A stretch of 64,000 nt of DNA from Bacillus_BD oryzisoli_A (GCF_043641075.1 NZ_JBHZRC010000017.1:15685-79684), one strand, 5' to 3'. Positions 9,446 through 18,322 are shown, counted from the stretch's first letter. Numbers and translations are program-made. The notes: generated by a model from the letters alone, not told the origin.

Positions 9446-9478
9446 AAAAGCTTGCAGCCTTATCAGCTGCAAGCTTTT
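9446..9478. terminator. Bidirectional terminator
   Basis: A perfect 13-bp stem: AAAAGCTTGCAGC (9446-9458) pairs with GCTGCAAGCTTTT (9466-9478) across a 7-nt loop. It separates the convergent oxidase gene and the 88-residue gene, and its right arm touches the latter's stop codon. Confidence 0.85.
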
Positions 9479-9744
9479 TACTTGTTAAATTTTTCTTCTA
9501 TGTATTTAAGGGCTTGATTAACAAAAGCTTCTTTCGATCCATTTTGCGCTTGAACTGACGCAAGATTTATAGGCATAGATTCCCAATCCATGACGTCCTT
9601 TAATATTTCATATGCAGCACTGTTTTTATTTACGACAATTCCTAAATCATATAAATGATCATTTAAACTTTTAAATTCGTAGTCCTTTTCTACTAGCAAA
9701 TGGAGTATTCTTTCAAGTGCCTGCCGTTCCCAGCTCATCTTCAT
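9478..9744 (-). CDS. Hypothetical 88-residue protein
   Basis: Not recognised. It is a small soluble protein of mixed charge, predicted mainly helical (WERQALERILHLLVEKDYEF and KEAFVNQALKYIEEKFNK), with no signal peptide, membrane helix or cysteines. The start ATG at 9744 (or ATG two codons later) is preceded by AAGGGGAATGAAG. A stop codon within a strong terminator arm and Bacillus-like codon use support a real gene. The neighbours give no functional hint. Confidence 0.6.
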   Translation of the reverse strand: MKMSWERQALERILHLLVEKDYEFKSLNDHLYDLGIVVNKNSAAYEILKDVMDWESMPINLASVQAQNGSKEAFVNQALKYIEEKFNK

Positions 9745-9821
9745 TCCCCTTTACAGTATTTTTCACTACCTAATTTTAACATACAGGATAGATAGTAGGC
9801 TAATATAGCATTTCAAATGAT

Positions 9822-9983
9822 AAGAACACCTCCACTACATGAATGGAGGTGTTCTTATTGTTTGATAAATGCAGGATTTATCATTGACGTATGAGACAAT
9901 CAAAAAATCACTATTATACTGTGGCGCCTAGAAGCTCAAGGTGTTAAGCATGCTGCTCCTGGGGAAGACGCCAATCAGCGACA
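9822..9983 (-). ncRNA. Candidate small structured RNA with its own promoter
   Basis: Downstream of the promoter at 10018-9990, the minus strand has a GC-rich block that can close as TGGCG (9972-9968 side) with CGCCA (9927-9923 side), containing AGCATGCT. A small hairpin (GATAAAT/ATTTATC) follows, then a 13-bp stem (9822-9834 with 9844-9856). It could be an independent small RNA or a leader of the 88-residue gene. An 18-codon frame starting almost at the predicted transcription start is also possible. I recognise no riboswitch family. Confidence 0.35.
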
Positions 9984-9989
9984 TAAAAA

Positions 9990-10018
9990 AATATATCATT
10001 CCGTTTCGTTGAAGTCAA
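9990..10018 (-). promoter_or_regulatory. Strong sigma-A-type promoter
   Basis: On the minus strand, TTGACT (10018-10013) and TATATT (9995-9990) are separated by exactly 17 bp. Transcription would start near 9983 and run through the GC-rich structured block towards the 88-residue gene. Confidence 0.55.
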
Positions 10019-10555
10019 TAACAACTATTCATCACTTAAAAGTTGTTATTTTCAGCGACGTTTATTACTATAACAATTTAGATCACGGAAGTCAACTTTC
10101 TTTTTGAATTTTCTACTACTTGTTTATTTTCTATTAATGTACATCAATTGTTCAAAAATAGCTTGAAGAATGGCAGTTCAAATAATAGCATCTAATTATT
10201 ATGGATTCAACCTCTTCTTAGTACAATTTCCATCCATTTCATTTACTCATTATTACCATTACTTGTAAATCATTACATATTCTTAATAAACGGTTTCATC
10301 CTCTGACAAGCATTCAACCATTAATACCTAAGACTTTTCCCTTGTTTGCTTTGTCACTTCAGCTATTTCCACTTTTTATCCTACTATTCTCCCGGATACA
10401 AACGATTCCTCTTACTATATTCTTACAAAGCATACTACTTTCTTTTTATCTTATGATTGTAAAATCAAACATTACAATGTTTTAACAGACCCTATAGAAT
10501 TACCTGCTAGTTTTATTCATAGAGCTTGTCTCAATAAAAACGCGGAGGTAATTCT
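10019..10555. other. AT-rich non-coding upstream region of the phoX-like gene
   Basis: No gene is seen. A 10-bp inverted repeat AATAACAACT (10018-10027) with AGTTGTTATT (10041-10050) lies at the left. Near the gene, TTACAA (10472-10477) and TTAACA (10482-10487) resemble half-sites of a PhoP box, but the 10-bp spacing and closeness to TATAGA make this weak. GCGGAGG gives a good ribosome binding site 6-7 nt before the ATG at 10556. Confidence 0.4.
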
Positions 10556-11995
10556 ATGAACAGTAGATATAACGGAATAAACAGACGTGATTTTCTTAAA
10601 GTTGGCGGGATGGGTACAGTGGCACTAACGTTAGGATCAACGGGTTTATTTGCTCTTGGCAATGCTTCAGAAAGCCTCGCTGCAGCGAATACCATTAATC
10701 CAACTGGCGGATTTGGCGGTTACGGTCCTCTAGTAAAGGATCCAAATGGAATTCTTGATCTTCCACAAGGATTTCATTACAAAATGCTTTCCCAAGCAGG
10801 CGATATCATGCCAAACGGCGATAAGGTCCCTGCTATGCACGATGGAATGGCTGCATTTAGAGGGGACAAAAATACGACAATCCTTGTTCGAAATCATGAA
10901 AATAGCACAAACTCCAATTATCCTGTAAACGGTAAAAACCCTTGGAACACTGGCGCAGCAGGAGGAACGACGACTCTCATTGTAGGACCAAATAGAGAAA
11001 TCATTGATCAATATGTATCAAGTTCAGGAACCATCCGTAACTGTGCCGGTGGTTCAACGACCTGGGGTACTTGGTTAACAATGGAGGAAACCCGTAATAT
11101 GGGACATGGCTTTGTATTTGAAGTGAATCCACTAGATCCTGAAAATGACATGTCAAGAACCCCAGTCCGCGATATGGGATACTTTTCACATGAAGCAGGT
11201 CACGTTGATCCTTCAACAGGAATCTGGTACTTAACGGAGGATGCAAGCCCCAGCTTCCTGTATCGTTTTACTCCAAATGACCGTAGCCAAACACTTGGCT
11301 CCCTGCAAAAAGGCGGTATTTTAGAAGCTGCAGCAATTGAAGAATTACCTAGAGCAAGCCAAATGGCTACAGGTCAAAGGTTTGGCGTGGTTTGGAAAAA
11401 ATTAAATCCTGAGATTGCACAAAGTGATGCAAAGGCAAAGGGATGTATTGAGTTTAGCCGCCTTGAGGGCGCCTATTTCTCTGAGGGTACTTTCTGGTTT
11501 GATGATACAAGCGCAGGCGAAAAACGCCTTGGCCGTGTATACCGCTACACCCCAGCTACTAACACACTCGAGCTTTTCTATGAATCTACTGATAAAAATG
11601 ATTTACAAGCACCTGATAATATCACGATTACTCCATGGGGAGACCTTTGGGTTGCAGAAGACGGTGGCAACGATCGTATCATCGGCATGACACCAGAAGG
11701 AAACGTCTATACTTTTGCAGCAAACAAATTAAACGGTTCAGAGTTTGCAGGACCAACCTTTTCGCCGGATGGGAATACATTCTTTGTAAATATGCAAACA
11801 CCAGGTATTACATTTGCTATTTGGGGTCCTTTTGCCCGTCGAAATGCGGCACGAAAACGCGTAATGAATCAAGCCGCTCCGCCTGCAAATTTTGCTCCTA
11901 TCGCATCAGATAAGCTGACTGCTTTTGCCGAAGAACAAGGCATGTCCATTTTAGAAGCGGCAGCATTAGAGCGTCATGGAATGCCAATCATCTAA
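10556..11995 (+). CDS. Tat-exported PhoX-like phosphatase (DUF839)
   Basis: A 479-residue protein of the PhoX/DUF839 family. Known members are Ca/Fe-dependent phosphomonoesterases exported by the Tat pathway. The N terminus has a twin-arginine signal (NRRDFLKVGG, residues 9-18) followed by a hydrophobic stretch and an ALA-type cleavage region near residue 45. The beta-propeller core contains the segments NHENSTN, RNCAGGSTTWGTWLTMEET and FSPDGNTFFVNMQTPG, which are conserved in PhoX and hold the metal- and phosphate-binding residues (including the RNCAGG cysteine). It is a single gene with its own terminator. Control by PhoP is plausible, but the upstream box is weak. Confidence 0.85.
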   Translation: MNSRYNGINRRDFLKVGGMGTVALTLGSTGLFALGNASESLAAANTINPTGGFGGYGPLVKDPNGILDLPQGFHYKMLSQAGDIMPNGDKVPAMHDGMAAFRGDKNTTILVRNHENSTNSNYPVNGKNPWNTGAAGGTTTLIVGPNREIIDQYVSSSGTIRNCAGGSTTWGTWLTMEETRNMGHGFVFEVNPLDPENDMSRTPVRDMGYFSHEAGHVDPSTGIWYLTEDASPSFLYRFTPNDRSQTLGSLQKGGILEAAAIEELPRASQMATGQRFGVVWKKLNPEIAQSDAKAKGCIEFSRLEGAYFSEGTFWFDDTSAGEKRLGRVYRYTPATNTLELFYESTDKNDLQAPDNITITPWGDLWVAEDGGNDRIIGMTPEGNVYTFAANKLNGSEFAGPTFSPDGNTFFVNMQTPGITFAIWGPFARRNAARKRVMNQAAPPANFAPIASDKLTAFAEEQGMSILEAAALERHGMPII

Positions 11996-12009
11996 TTTTT
12001 CGCCATAGA

Positions 12010-12042
12010 GATGTAAGCATCGGTTTGTAACCTGCTTACATC
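12010..12042 (+). terminator. Rho-independent terminator of the phoX-like gene
   Basis: GATGTAAGCA (12010-12019) pairs with TGCTTACATC (12033-12042), followed by TTTTTT. Confidence 0.85.
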
Positions 12043-12168
12043 TTTTTTATTATTTTTTACAGCAAACGACTAAAAATAACAAAATAAATACATAATAGTG
12101 TTGCTTTCAGTCCAGTTATCAGTCAAACTTAAGAAATTAATCTAAAACTAATAAACAGGTGATGAAAA

Positions 12169-12570
12169 ATGATTGAAGTCAAAACTTCGAAGCTGAGCGA
12201 CGGGGAACTGAACCGAGGGGTATTTGCCACACAGGACATTGCAAAGGGTACCCTTTTCCATGCGGCACCCGTTCTACCCTACCCGAATGACGAGCATGTA
12301 CACATAGAAAAAACATTATTGGCAGATTACGCCTTTGAATACGGAATAAATCACTCAGCTATTCTTTTAGGATACGGCATGTTATTTAACCATTCCTACG
12401 AGCCAAATGCCACCTATGATATTAACTTTCCTAACCACACCTTTGATTTTTTTGCATACAGAGATATTAAGGCTGGCGAAGAAATTCTTATCAACTACAA
12501 TGGGGAAGTCGATGATATGGACCCGCTTTGGTTTAATAAAAAAGATACAGATGAACCAGAAGAGCGTTAA
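12169..12570 (+). CDS. SET domain-containing protein
   Basis: A 133-residue protein that is essentially one SET domain. The post-N motif NHSYEPNA (near residues 83-90) and the GEEILINYNG block (near 107-116) are the substrate and S-adenosylmethionine-binding signatures of SET lysine methyltransferases. RGVFATQDIAKGTLF near residue 16 is the usual first SET strand. Such short stand-alone bacterial SET proteins are uncharacterised in Bacillus; the methyl acceptor is unknown. The pre-SET and post-SET cysteine clusters are absent. AGGTGA precedes the ATG by about 5 nt. It is a single gene, convergent with sumT. Confidence 0.85.
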   Translation: MIEVKTSKLSDGELNRGVFATQDIAKGTLFHAAPVLPYPNDEHVHIEKTLLADYAFEYGINHSAILLGYGMLFNHSYEPNATYDINFPNHTFDFFAYRDIKAGEEILINYNGEVDDMDPLWFNKKDTDEPEER

Positions 12571-12581
12571 TCTTTCCAAAT

Positions 12582-12617
12582 AACAAGGACCTCCCACGCA
12601 ATCAGGAAGTCCTTGTT
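12582..12617. terminator. Bidirectional terminator between the SET gene and sumT
   Basis: AACAAGGAC (12582-12590) pairs with GTCCTTGTT (12609-12617); T-rich sequence follows on both strands. Confidence 0.65.
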
Positions 12618-12625
12618 TAAATTCC

Positions 12626-13408
12626 TTATATAACTTCATCCACGAACACCATTTTACTTTCTTGCGTTCTCAATTCTTCGAACCAGGTAATTTGTTCTCT
12701 TACCCTGACAACCTCACCAATTACGATCATACTGGGATTATCGATTTTCTCTATATTCGCTTTTTCTACAATCGTAGAAAGGGTTCCTATGATCGTCCTT
12801 TGTTTAGCAGTCGTACCTCTGTTCACTATTGCAACCGGTGTATCAGATGATTTCCCATGAAAAGTCAAGGCATGACAAATATCAGCAAGATGCCCAATCC
12901 CCATATAAACCAACAATGTATCTATCCCCGCTAAACTGCTCCAGTTAATATTAGTTGGTTTCCCTTTTTCACCATGCCCTGTTACCACAGCAAACGAGCT
13001 GGCTATTTTCCTGTGTGTTACCGGTATACCTGCATAGGCAGAAGCGGCAATTCCCGACGTAATCCCAGGAACAACCTCGAACGAAACCCTATTTTGAGCG
13101 AGAACCTCAGCTTCTTCAGCACCCCTACCAAACACAAACGGATCCCCCCCTTTTAAACGGGTCACTACCTTCCCTTGTTTTGCAAGTCTAACCAATAATA
13201 GATTAATATTCTCTTGTTTTAATGTGTGACATTTTGGAAGCTTACCGCAATATATTAACGTCGCCTCTTTTTTTGCGTATTCCAGTAAGCCTTTGTTAAC
13301 CAGCCGATCATACAAAATAACATTAGCCCTCTGAATACATTTTAAGCCTTTAATAGTTATTAAGTCAGGGTCCCCTGGACCTGCCCCAACTAAGTACACT
13401 TTGCCCAT
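12626..13408 (-). CDS. sumT: Uroporphyrinogen-III C-methyltransferase (SUMT)
   Basis: Adds two methyl groups from S-adenosylmethionine to uroporphyrinogen III, giving precorrin-2, the precursor of the sirohaem used by NirB. The 260-residue protein has the family signatures VGAGPGDPDLITIKG at the N terminus, RLKGGDPFVFGRGAEE near residues 82-97 and PGITSGIAASAYAGIPVTHR near 113-132. It matches the single-domain CobA/NasF type, with no fused CysG oxidase/chelatase domain. It is the last gene of nirB-nirD-nirC-sumT, 18 bp after nirC, with AGGGAGGGG upstream of ATG 13408. The placement strongly indicates cofactor supply for nitrite reductase. Confidence 0.92.
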   Translation of the reverse strand: MGKVYLVGAGPGDPDLITIKGLKCIQRANVILYDRLVNKGLLEYAKKEATLIYCGKLPKCHTLKQENINLLLVRLAKQGKVVTRLKGGDPFVFGRGAEEAEVLAQNRVSFEVVPGITSGIAASAYAGIPVTHRKIASSFAVVTGHGEKGKPTNINWSSLAGIDTLLVYMGIGHLADICHALTFHGKSSDTPVAIVNRGTTAKQRTIIGTLSTIVEKANIEKIDNPSMIVIGEVVRVREQITWFEELRTQESKMVFVDEVI

Positions 13409-13426
13409 ATAATGGCCCCTCCCTTT

Positions 13427-14266
13427 TTACAGATTTGATGCTTGTTGTGTGATTTCTAATTGTTCTAAAGCCTTCTTTGCACCTGCTTTTCTATGTGTTA
13501 GATATAATACTAGTCCAGTAAATAAAAAACCGCCAACAAGGTTCCCGAATAGCACCGGGAGTTGATTCCATAACAACCAATCAGAAACCGTTACATCTGC
13601 ACCCAGCATCATCCCTGCTGGAATAACAAACATATTAACAACAGCATGCTCAAAGCCTTGCGCAAAAAACATTGTAATAGGCAGCCACATCGCTGCTATT
13701 TTTCCGATTGTCGCTTTTGATGTCATCGCCATAACTGCTCCTAGAGCTACCATCCAGTTACATAGAATAGCCTTTACCGTAACCACAAGGAGTCCCTCTG
13801 AACCTAGCATCGAATAGGCTACTGTTTTTGCTTCCGCTACGTTGATTATTTTCTGTGCTACCGCATGATTATCCACATGACCAAAATGAGTTGCTGCAAT
13901 CACATATAATACCGCGTATACTATACCGCCTATTAAATGGCCGACTATAACCCAAAACCAGTTTGACACCATTTGCTGCCACGTTGCTTTCTTTTCTATA
14001 ACAGCCAATGGAAGCAGGGCAAAATTCCCTGTAACCAGCTCTAATCCTAAAAGAATGACAATTACGAAGCATGCCGGGAATAATAGCGCACCAACAAAAC
14101 CCATTTGCGATTGGGTTTCAGCAGTAAACGCCAAGGTGGTACCAAAGCCGAGCAGCGCACCGGCTAAGCCGCCTCGAATGAACATATCCTTAACCGTTAG
14201 CCTTGCCTTTGCTGCACCTGCTCGAATCATGCTTTCTACAACTTGATCCGGATTTACATATGACAT
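13427..14266 (-). CDS. nirC: Formate/nitrite transporter family channel (NirC-like)
   Basis: A 279-residue FNT-family membrane protein with six predicted helices; known members form pentameric channels for nitrite or formate. Family motifs seen are GNFALLPLAV near residue 80, NWMVALGAVMA near residue 170 and GFEHAVVNMFVIPAGM near residue 206, which includes the conserved central histidine. It sits between nirD and sumT, so nitrite is the likely substrate. Of two adjacent ATGs, the second (14266) is better spaced from AGAAGG. It could move nitrite in or out. Confidence 0.9.
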   Translation of the reverse strand: MSYVNPDQVVESMIRAGAAKARLTVKDMFIRGGLAGALLGFGTTLAFTAETQSQMGFVGALLFPACFVIVILLGLELVTGNFALLPLAVIEKKATWQQMVSNWFWVIVGHLIGGIVYAVLYVIAATHFGHVDNHAVAQKIINVAEAKTVAYSMLGSEGLLVVTVKAILCNWMVALGAVMAMTSKATIGKIAAMWLPITMFFAQGFEHAVVNMFVIPAGMMLGADVTVSDWLLWNQLPVLFGNLVGGFLFTGLVLYLTHRKAGAKKALEQLEITQQASNL

Positions 14267-14291
14267 CATTTACCTTCTTTCAAACAATAAT

Positions 14292-14615
14292 TTACAGAAC
14301 AATAAATACCTCGTTGTTTTCAACCTCTACCTTAAAGGTTTTCACACAGCCGTTATCCGGTTTTTGAACCTGACCATCATTTACGTTAATTTTCCAATCA
14401 TGCATCGGGCAAAACACATGTTCACCGCTTACCAATCCTTCTACAAGAACCCCGCCTTTATGCGGACAGCGGTTTTCGATTGCTCGAAATTCCCCTGTTT
14501 CTAAATGAAATAACGCGATCTCATGTGGACCTATAGTGACTGTTTTCCCTAACTTTTGTGGGATGTCATCCACTGCCGCTACTTTTATCCGCTGAATTAA
14601 GCTTGTTTTTTCCAT
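14292..14615 (-). CDS. nirD: Nitrite reductase (NADH) small subunit, Rieske-like
   Basis: A 107-residue single-domain Rieske [2Fe-2S] protein, the small subunit of NADH-dependent assimilatory nitrite reductase. The cluster motifs ENRCPHKGG (C-P-H) and VFCPMHDWKIN (C-P-M-H) lie near residues 45-75. ATG 14615 lies 8 nt after GGAGG; an in-frame GTG one codon upstream is less likely. It follows nirB by about 105 bp and precedes nirC by 25 bp, all on one strand. Confidence 0.93.
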   Translation of the reverse strand: MEKTSLIQRIKVAAVDDIPQKLGKTVTIGPHEIALFHLETGEFRAIENRCPHKGGVLVEGLVSGEHVFCPMHDWKINVNDGQVQKPDNGCVKTFKVEVENNEVFIVL

Positions 14616-14722
14616 CACTCATTCCTCCAGATCATTATGTCCCATTATTACAGGCAATTAGCTTCTCCATAAAGTTTCATCGAATTGAACAGAAAGGAAA
14701 CAGGGGGAGCCCCGATTCCCTT

Positions 14723-17137
14723 TTATTCAGCGGTTACCGGAATTTTCACCTTTTCAAATAATGCCTTTTGAAGCTTGTCACTTTCAATTATTTCCTTCCA
14801 TGGTTCCTGTGCTACAGTCAACGCTTCATCTAGACGTATATTAAGTTCAAGCCGTTTTCGGTCATCTTCCATTACTGATCGAATATGGTCGAGTCCCATC
14901 CTCTCAACCCATTTAGATGTTCTTTCTAAATACATTCCTGTTTCACGATAATATTGGAAATAGGCTCCGGTAATTTCCATTACCTCTTCACTTGTTTTCA
15001 CTTTACATAATAGATCCGCAGCTCTTAATTCCGTTCCGCCATTCCCTCCGACATAAATTTGGTATCCGCCGTCCACACCGACCACACCGAGATCTTTAAT
15101 GCCTGATTCAGCGCAATTTCGCGGACAAGCCGAAACGGCCATTTTAAATTTATGCGGCGTACTGATTCGTTCAAATTTCTTTTCTAAGGCAATACCAAGA
15201 CCGATAGAATCTTGCGTTCCGAATCTGCAAAACTCTGCACCCACACATGTTTTTACCGTACGAAGCGTTTTACCATAAGCATAACCTGACGGCATATCCA
15301 GCTCAGCCCATACCTTTGGAAGGTCTTCTTTTTCGATACCAAACAGATCTATCCGCTGTCCTCCAGTCACTTTCAATAATTTCACATCATATTTATCAGC
15401 CACATCGGCTATTTTCCGTAATTGGTCTGGGTTTGTTACACCGCCATACATTCTTGGTACAACCGAGAATGTCCCATCCTTTTGAATATTGGCATGCAAG
15501 CGTTCATTAACAAAGCGCGATTCCTTTTCATCCTCATATTCAAGCGGGTAAATCATGCCTAAATAATAATTCAAAGCTGGTTTACATTTGGAGCAGCCAT
15601 CGATTGTATTCCATTCAAGCACATTCATGACTTCCCTTGTTGTTTTGAGGTTCATTTCACGTATAGCTGCGACAACCTCATCCCGTGATAAAGTGGTACA
15701 GCTGCAAATCGCTTCCTTTTGATTCGCTTTACTAAAGTCATCACCTAACGTAAGTTCAAGAATATCAGCTACTAACGGTTTACAGCCTCCGCATGATCTA
15801 GAGGCATTCGTACAGCCTTTTACTTCATCAACGCTAGTCAGACCTTGAGTTTCAATGGCATTTACAATATCTCCTTTTGTGACACCATTACAGCCGCAGA
15901 TGATTTCATCATTTGGCAGGGAGGCAACAAAGCTAACACCAGAGTCATCGCTTTCACCTATATCAAAATACTCAGAAGCATTTGCCCCTTTATTAATTAG
16001 GCTCAACAGCTTCGTTCCTTCTTTTGTATCACCAAATAAAACCGCCCCAGAGATTTTATCATTCTTAATCAATATCTTCTTATAAGTACCCTTCCAATCA
16101 TTCGTTTCCTTAATGACCTTTGTTTGTTCATCTTCATTGATGATTCCAGCTGAAAAAACATCCACTCCCGATACCTTTAATTTTGTGGAAAGAACCGTTC
16201 CCTCATATGGCTTCACCTGTTCATCACAAATTCTTCCAGCCAGCACCTTTCCTTGTTCATAAAGCGGTGCTACCAGGCCATATACCATTTCGCGGTGCTC
16301 CGCGCATTCGCCGACTGCAAATACATTTGGAATCTGCGTTTCCATAAAATCGTTGACAAGGATTCCCCGATTAACCGGAATACCACTTTCAACAGCCATG
16401 CTTATATTTGGTTTAATCCCGACTGCCATGACTACAAGATCTGTTTTAATCTCTTCCCCATCATTAAATCGCAGTCCCTCTACTTTACTTTCGCCAAAAA
16501 TTTCCTTTGTTTGTTTGTTTAGCAGAAAGTTCATTCCCTGCTTTTCCAGTTCCATACGAAGCATACCTGCAGCTGATTGATCTAATTGTCTTTCCATCAA
16601 AGAATCAGAAAGATGGATGACGTCTACCTCCATCCCTAGGTTCAGCAGACCTCTTGCAGCCTCCAACCCTAATAACCCGCCGCCGATTACAGCTGCCTTT
16701 TTATATTCCTTGGAGTATTCAATCATTGTTTCGCAGTCTTCTATATTCCGGAAAGCAGTAACCCCTTCCTTTTCAACGCCTGGAAGTGGAAGGATAAACG
16801 GAACGGACCCTGTCGCAAGAATCAACTTATCGTAAGCCACCTCACGATTTTTATCCGTAAATACCAATTGGTTCTCTGTATCGATACTTGTTACCGTTTC
16901 TCCAGAATAGAGAAGAATATGATGCTGCCTATACCAATCCCAATCATTTAACGTGATATCCTCAATGGCGGTATCTCCTTGAAGAACCTTTGATAATTGA
17001 ATCCGATCATAGTTTGGATGATTCTCACTTCCAAAAACCGTTATGTCAAATGCATCCTTATTTATCTTCAATATTTCCTCTAAACAGCGAATTCCAGCCA
17101 TCCCATTTCCAATCAGTACAAGCTTTTGTTTTGCCAT
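14723..17137 (-). CDS. nirB: Nitrite reductase (NADH) large subunit
   Basis: Reduces nitrite to ammonium in the cytoplasm with six electrons from NAD(P)H. The 804-residue protein has an N-terminal FAD/NAD(P)H reductase (VLIGNGMAGIRC; AVIGGGLLGLEAARGL), two BFD-like [2Fe-2S] domains (IICGCNGVTKG ... SCGGC; ICSCTTLSRDE ... CSKC), and a C-terminal sirohaem/[4Fe-4S] domain with Cys631-x5-Cys637 and Cys671-x3-Cys675. All four ligands are present, in contrast to the NasB paralogue at 5997-8141. GGAGG precedes ATG 17137. It is the first gene of the nitrite operon, with a perfect TnrA-type box upstream. Confidence 0.95.
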   Translation of the reverse strand: MAKQKLVLIGNGMAGIRCLEEILKINKDAFDITVFGSENHPNYDRIQLSKVLQGDTAIEDITLNDWDWYRQHHILLYSGETVTSIDTENQLVFTDKNREVAYDKLILATGSVPFILPLPGVEKEGVTAFRNIEDCETMIEYSKEYKKAAVIGGGLLGLEAARGLLNLGMEVDVIHLSDSLMERQLDQSAAGMLRMELEKQGMNFLLNKQTKEIFGESKVEGLRFNDGEEIKTDLVVMAVGIKPNISMAVESGIPVNRGILVNDFMETQIPNVFAVGECAEHREMVYGLVAPLYEQGKVLAGRICDEQVKPYEGTVLSTKLKVSGVDVFSAGIINEDEQTKVIKETNDWKGTYKKILIKNDKISGAVLFGDTKEGTKLLSLINKGANASEYFDIGESDDSGVSFVASLPNDEIICGCNGVTKGDIVNAIETQGLTSVDEVKGCTNASRSCGGCKPLVADILELTLGDDFSKANQKEAICSCTTLSRDEVVAAIREMNLKTTREVMNVLEWNTIDGCSKCKPALNYYLGMIYPLEYEDEKESRFVNERLHANIQKDGTFSVVPRMYGGVTNPDQLRKIADVADKYDVKLLKVTGGQRIDLFGIEKEDLPKVWAELDMPSGYAYGKTLRTVKTCVGAEFCRFGTQDSIGLGIALEKKFERISTPHKFKMAVSACPRNCAESGIKDLGVVGVDGGYQIYVGGNGGTELRAADLLCKVKTSEEVMEITGAYFQYYRETGMYLERTSKWVERMGLDHIRSVMEDDRKRLELNIRLDEALTVAQEPWKEIIESDKLQKALFEKVKIPVTAE

Positions 17138-17188
17138 ATTGAGTCCTCCAATCGAATTATAGAAGCAATCTATAAATAATATGGATTC

Positions 17189-17194
17189 ATCATA
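17189..17194 (-). promoter_or_regulatory. Candidate -10 element of the nirB promoter
   Basis: TATGAT on the minus strand puts a start near 17182, about 50 bp downstream of the centre of the TnrA-type box. This is the normal distance for TnrA activation. Confidence 0.45.
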
Positions 17195-17221
17195 AAATAA
17201 GATTTATTTTATATCCATGTT

Positions 17222-17242
17222 CATGTAAGAAAATGTTACATG
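17222..17242 (-). promoter_or_regulatory. TnrA/GlnR-type operator upstream of nirB
   Basis: CATGTAA-N7-TTACATG at 17222-17242 is a perfect 7-bp inverted repeat, and 17224-17240 matches the TnrA/GlnR consensus TGTNA-N7-TNACA exactly. It is the same operator type, with the same 7-7-7 layout, as upstream of nasB, so the two operons are predicted to be co-regulated by nitrogen status. Confidence 0.75.
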
Positions 17243-17305
17243 GTTTTTTGGAGTAGTCTGCGTGCTTGGAAAAACAAATTTTTTAACAAGTGGTTTCTCA
17301 CATCA

Positions 17306-17336
17306 AAAAAAGTCCCTATTTCTAATAGGGACTTTT
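17306..17336. terminator. Terminator after the SDR gene
   Basis: AAAAAGTCCCTAT (17306-17318) pairs with ATAGGGACTTTTT (17324-17336) across a 5-nt loop. It ends transcription from the minus-strand SDR gene before the nirB promoter region. Confidence 0.85.
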
Positions 17337-17338
17337 TA

Positions 17339-18100
17339 TTAAAAATTCATCCGAGACTGGCCGCCATCAACATTAATGCTTGCACCAACAACCCATGATG
17401 CTTTATCCGATGCTAGGAATACAGCTACATTCGCTACTTCCTCAGGAGTGCCAAAACGTCCGGCAGGGATCTCATCCTGGACAAACTTCTGTATCCCTTC
17501 AGGATCTGCTTCAAGCCGTTTTTTCCAATTCCCAGTTTCATGAAGGATACTGCCAGGGGCAATGCTGTTGACGCGGATTCCATCAGAGATTGCTTCGTCT
17601 GCTAAGGATTTGGTAAAGCTGATAAGTGCAGCCTTTGCGTTATTATAGGTTACTTTTCCCCCGCTCTCCCTGCCAAATATTGAGGTAATATTGATAATTG
17701 AACCGCTTTTTAACTTTTTCATATGCGGAATCACTAATTTGCTTAAATGGACAGCCGAGAAATAATTTAGCTCCATGGCATCATAAAATAATTCCAGTTC
17801 TGTTTCCGCTGTTTTTCCCCCATTGCTGCCGCCGGCATTGTTAATGAGGACATCAATCGTACCTTTTTCCTCCACAATCGTTTGGATAAGCTTTTCACGT
17901 TCCTCACTTTTAGTTAGGTCCGCCTGATAGAGTGAGAGACTGCCTCCCAATTCTTCCTTTGCTTTTTCTAAAAAGTCTCTGCTGCGACCAACAACTGATA
18001 CATTAGCTCCTTCAGACAAAAAGGCTGCTGCAATTGATCTTCCAATCCCTTTCGATCCCCCTGTAATCAATACATTTTTTCCTTTTAATTGTAAATCCAT
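17339..18100 (-). CDS. Short-chain dehydrogenase/reductase
   Basis: A 253-residue classical SDR using NAD(P)H. It has TGGSKGIGRSIAAAF for cofactor binding near residues 13-27, NNAG near 87-90, catalytic Ser in NITSIFGR, and YNNAK (Tyr-x3-Lys) near residues 152-156, then a C-terminal GASINVDGG. The substrate is unknown. It stands alone, with its own terminator and upstream ATG context GGAGAATTATACA. It could be a 3-oxoacyl-type reductase, but nothing in the neighbourhood shows this. Confidence 0.85.
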   Translation of the reverse strand: MDLQLKGKNVLITGGSKGIGRSIAAAFLSEGANVSVVGRSRDFLEKAKEELGGSLSLYQADLTKSEEREKLIQTIVEEKGTIDVLINNAGGSNGGKTAETELELFYDAMELNYFSAVHLSKLVIPHMKKLKSGSIINITSIFGRESGGKVTYNNAKAALISFTKSLADEAISDGIRVNSIAPGSILHETGNWKKRLEADPEGIQKFVQDEIPAGRFGTPEEVANVAVFLASDKASWVVGASINVDGGQSRMNF

Positions 18101-18322
18101 TGTATAATTCTCCTATGTATAGTAAGATTTTTTCTATATATTATTTCGCTTCATTTATGAGGATCCCTTGTCAGTCATTCATGATTTTGTTGTTAATAGA
18201 TTTTAAATCGTTGATTTTAAAATACTAGTATGTTTCATTCAAAAATTGGCTATAGATAGTTTGTCCACTAAATGGATAATGGAATCATGATCAAGGTCAA
18301 ATCTTATATAGGAGTGATTTAA

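Noticed and set aside
9930..9986. 18-codon leaderless peptide in the structured RNA
   Set aside because: It has a start codon close to the predicted transcription start but no ribosome site; too little to call a gene.
10472..10487. PhoP box before the phoX-like gene
   Set aside because: Only two half-sites with 10-bp spacing, too near the possible -10; four direct repeats at 11 bp would be expected.
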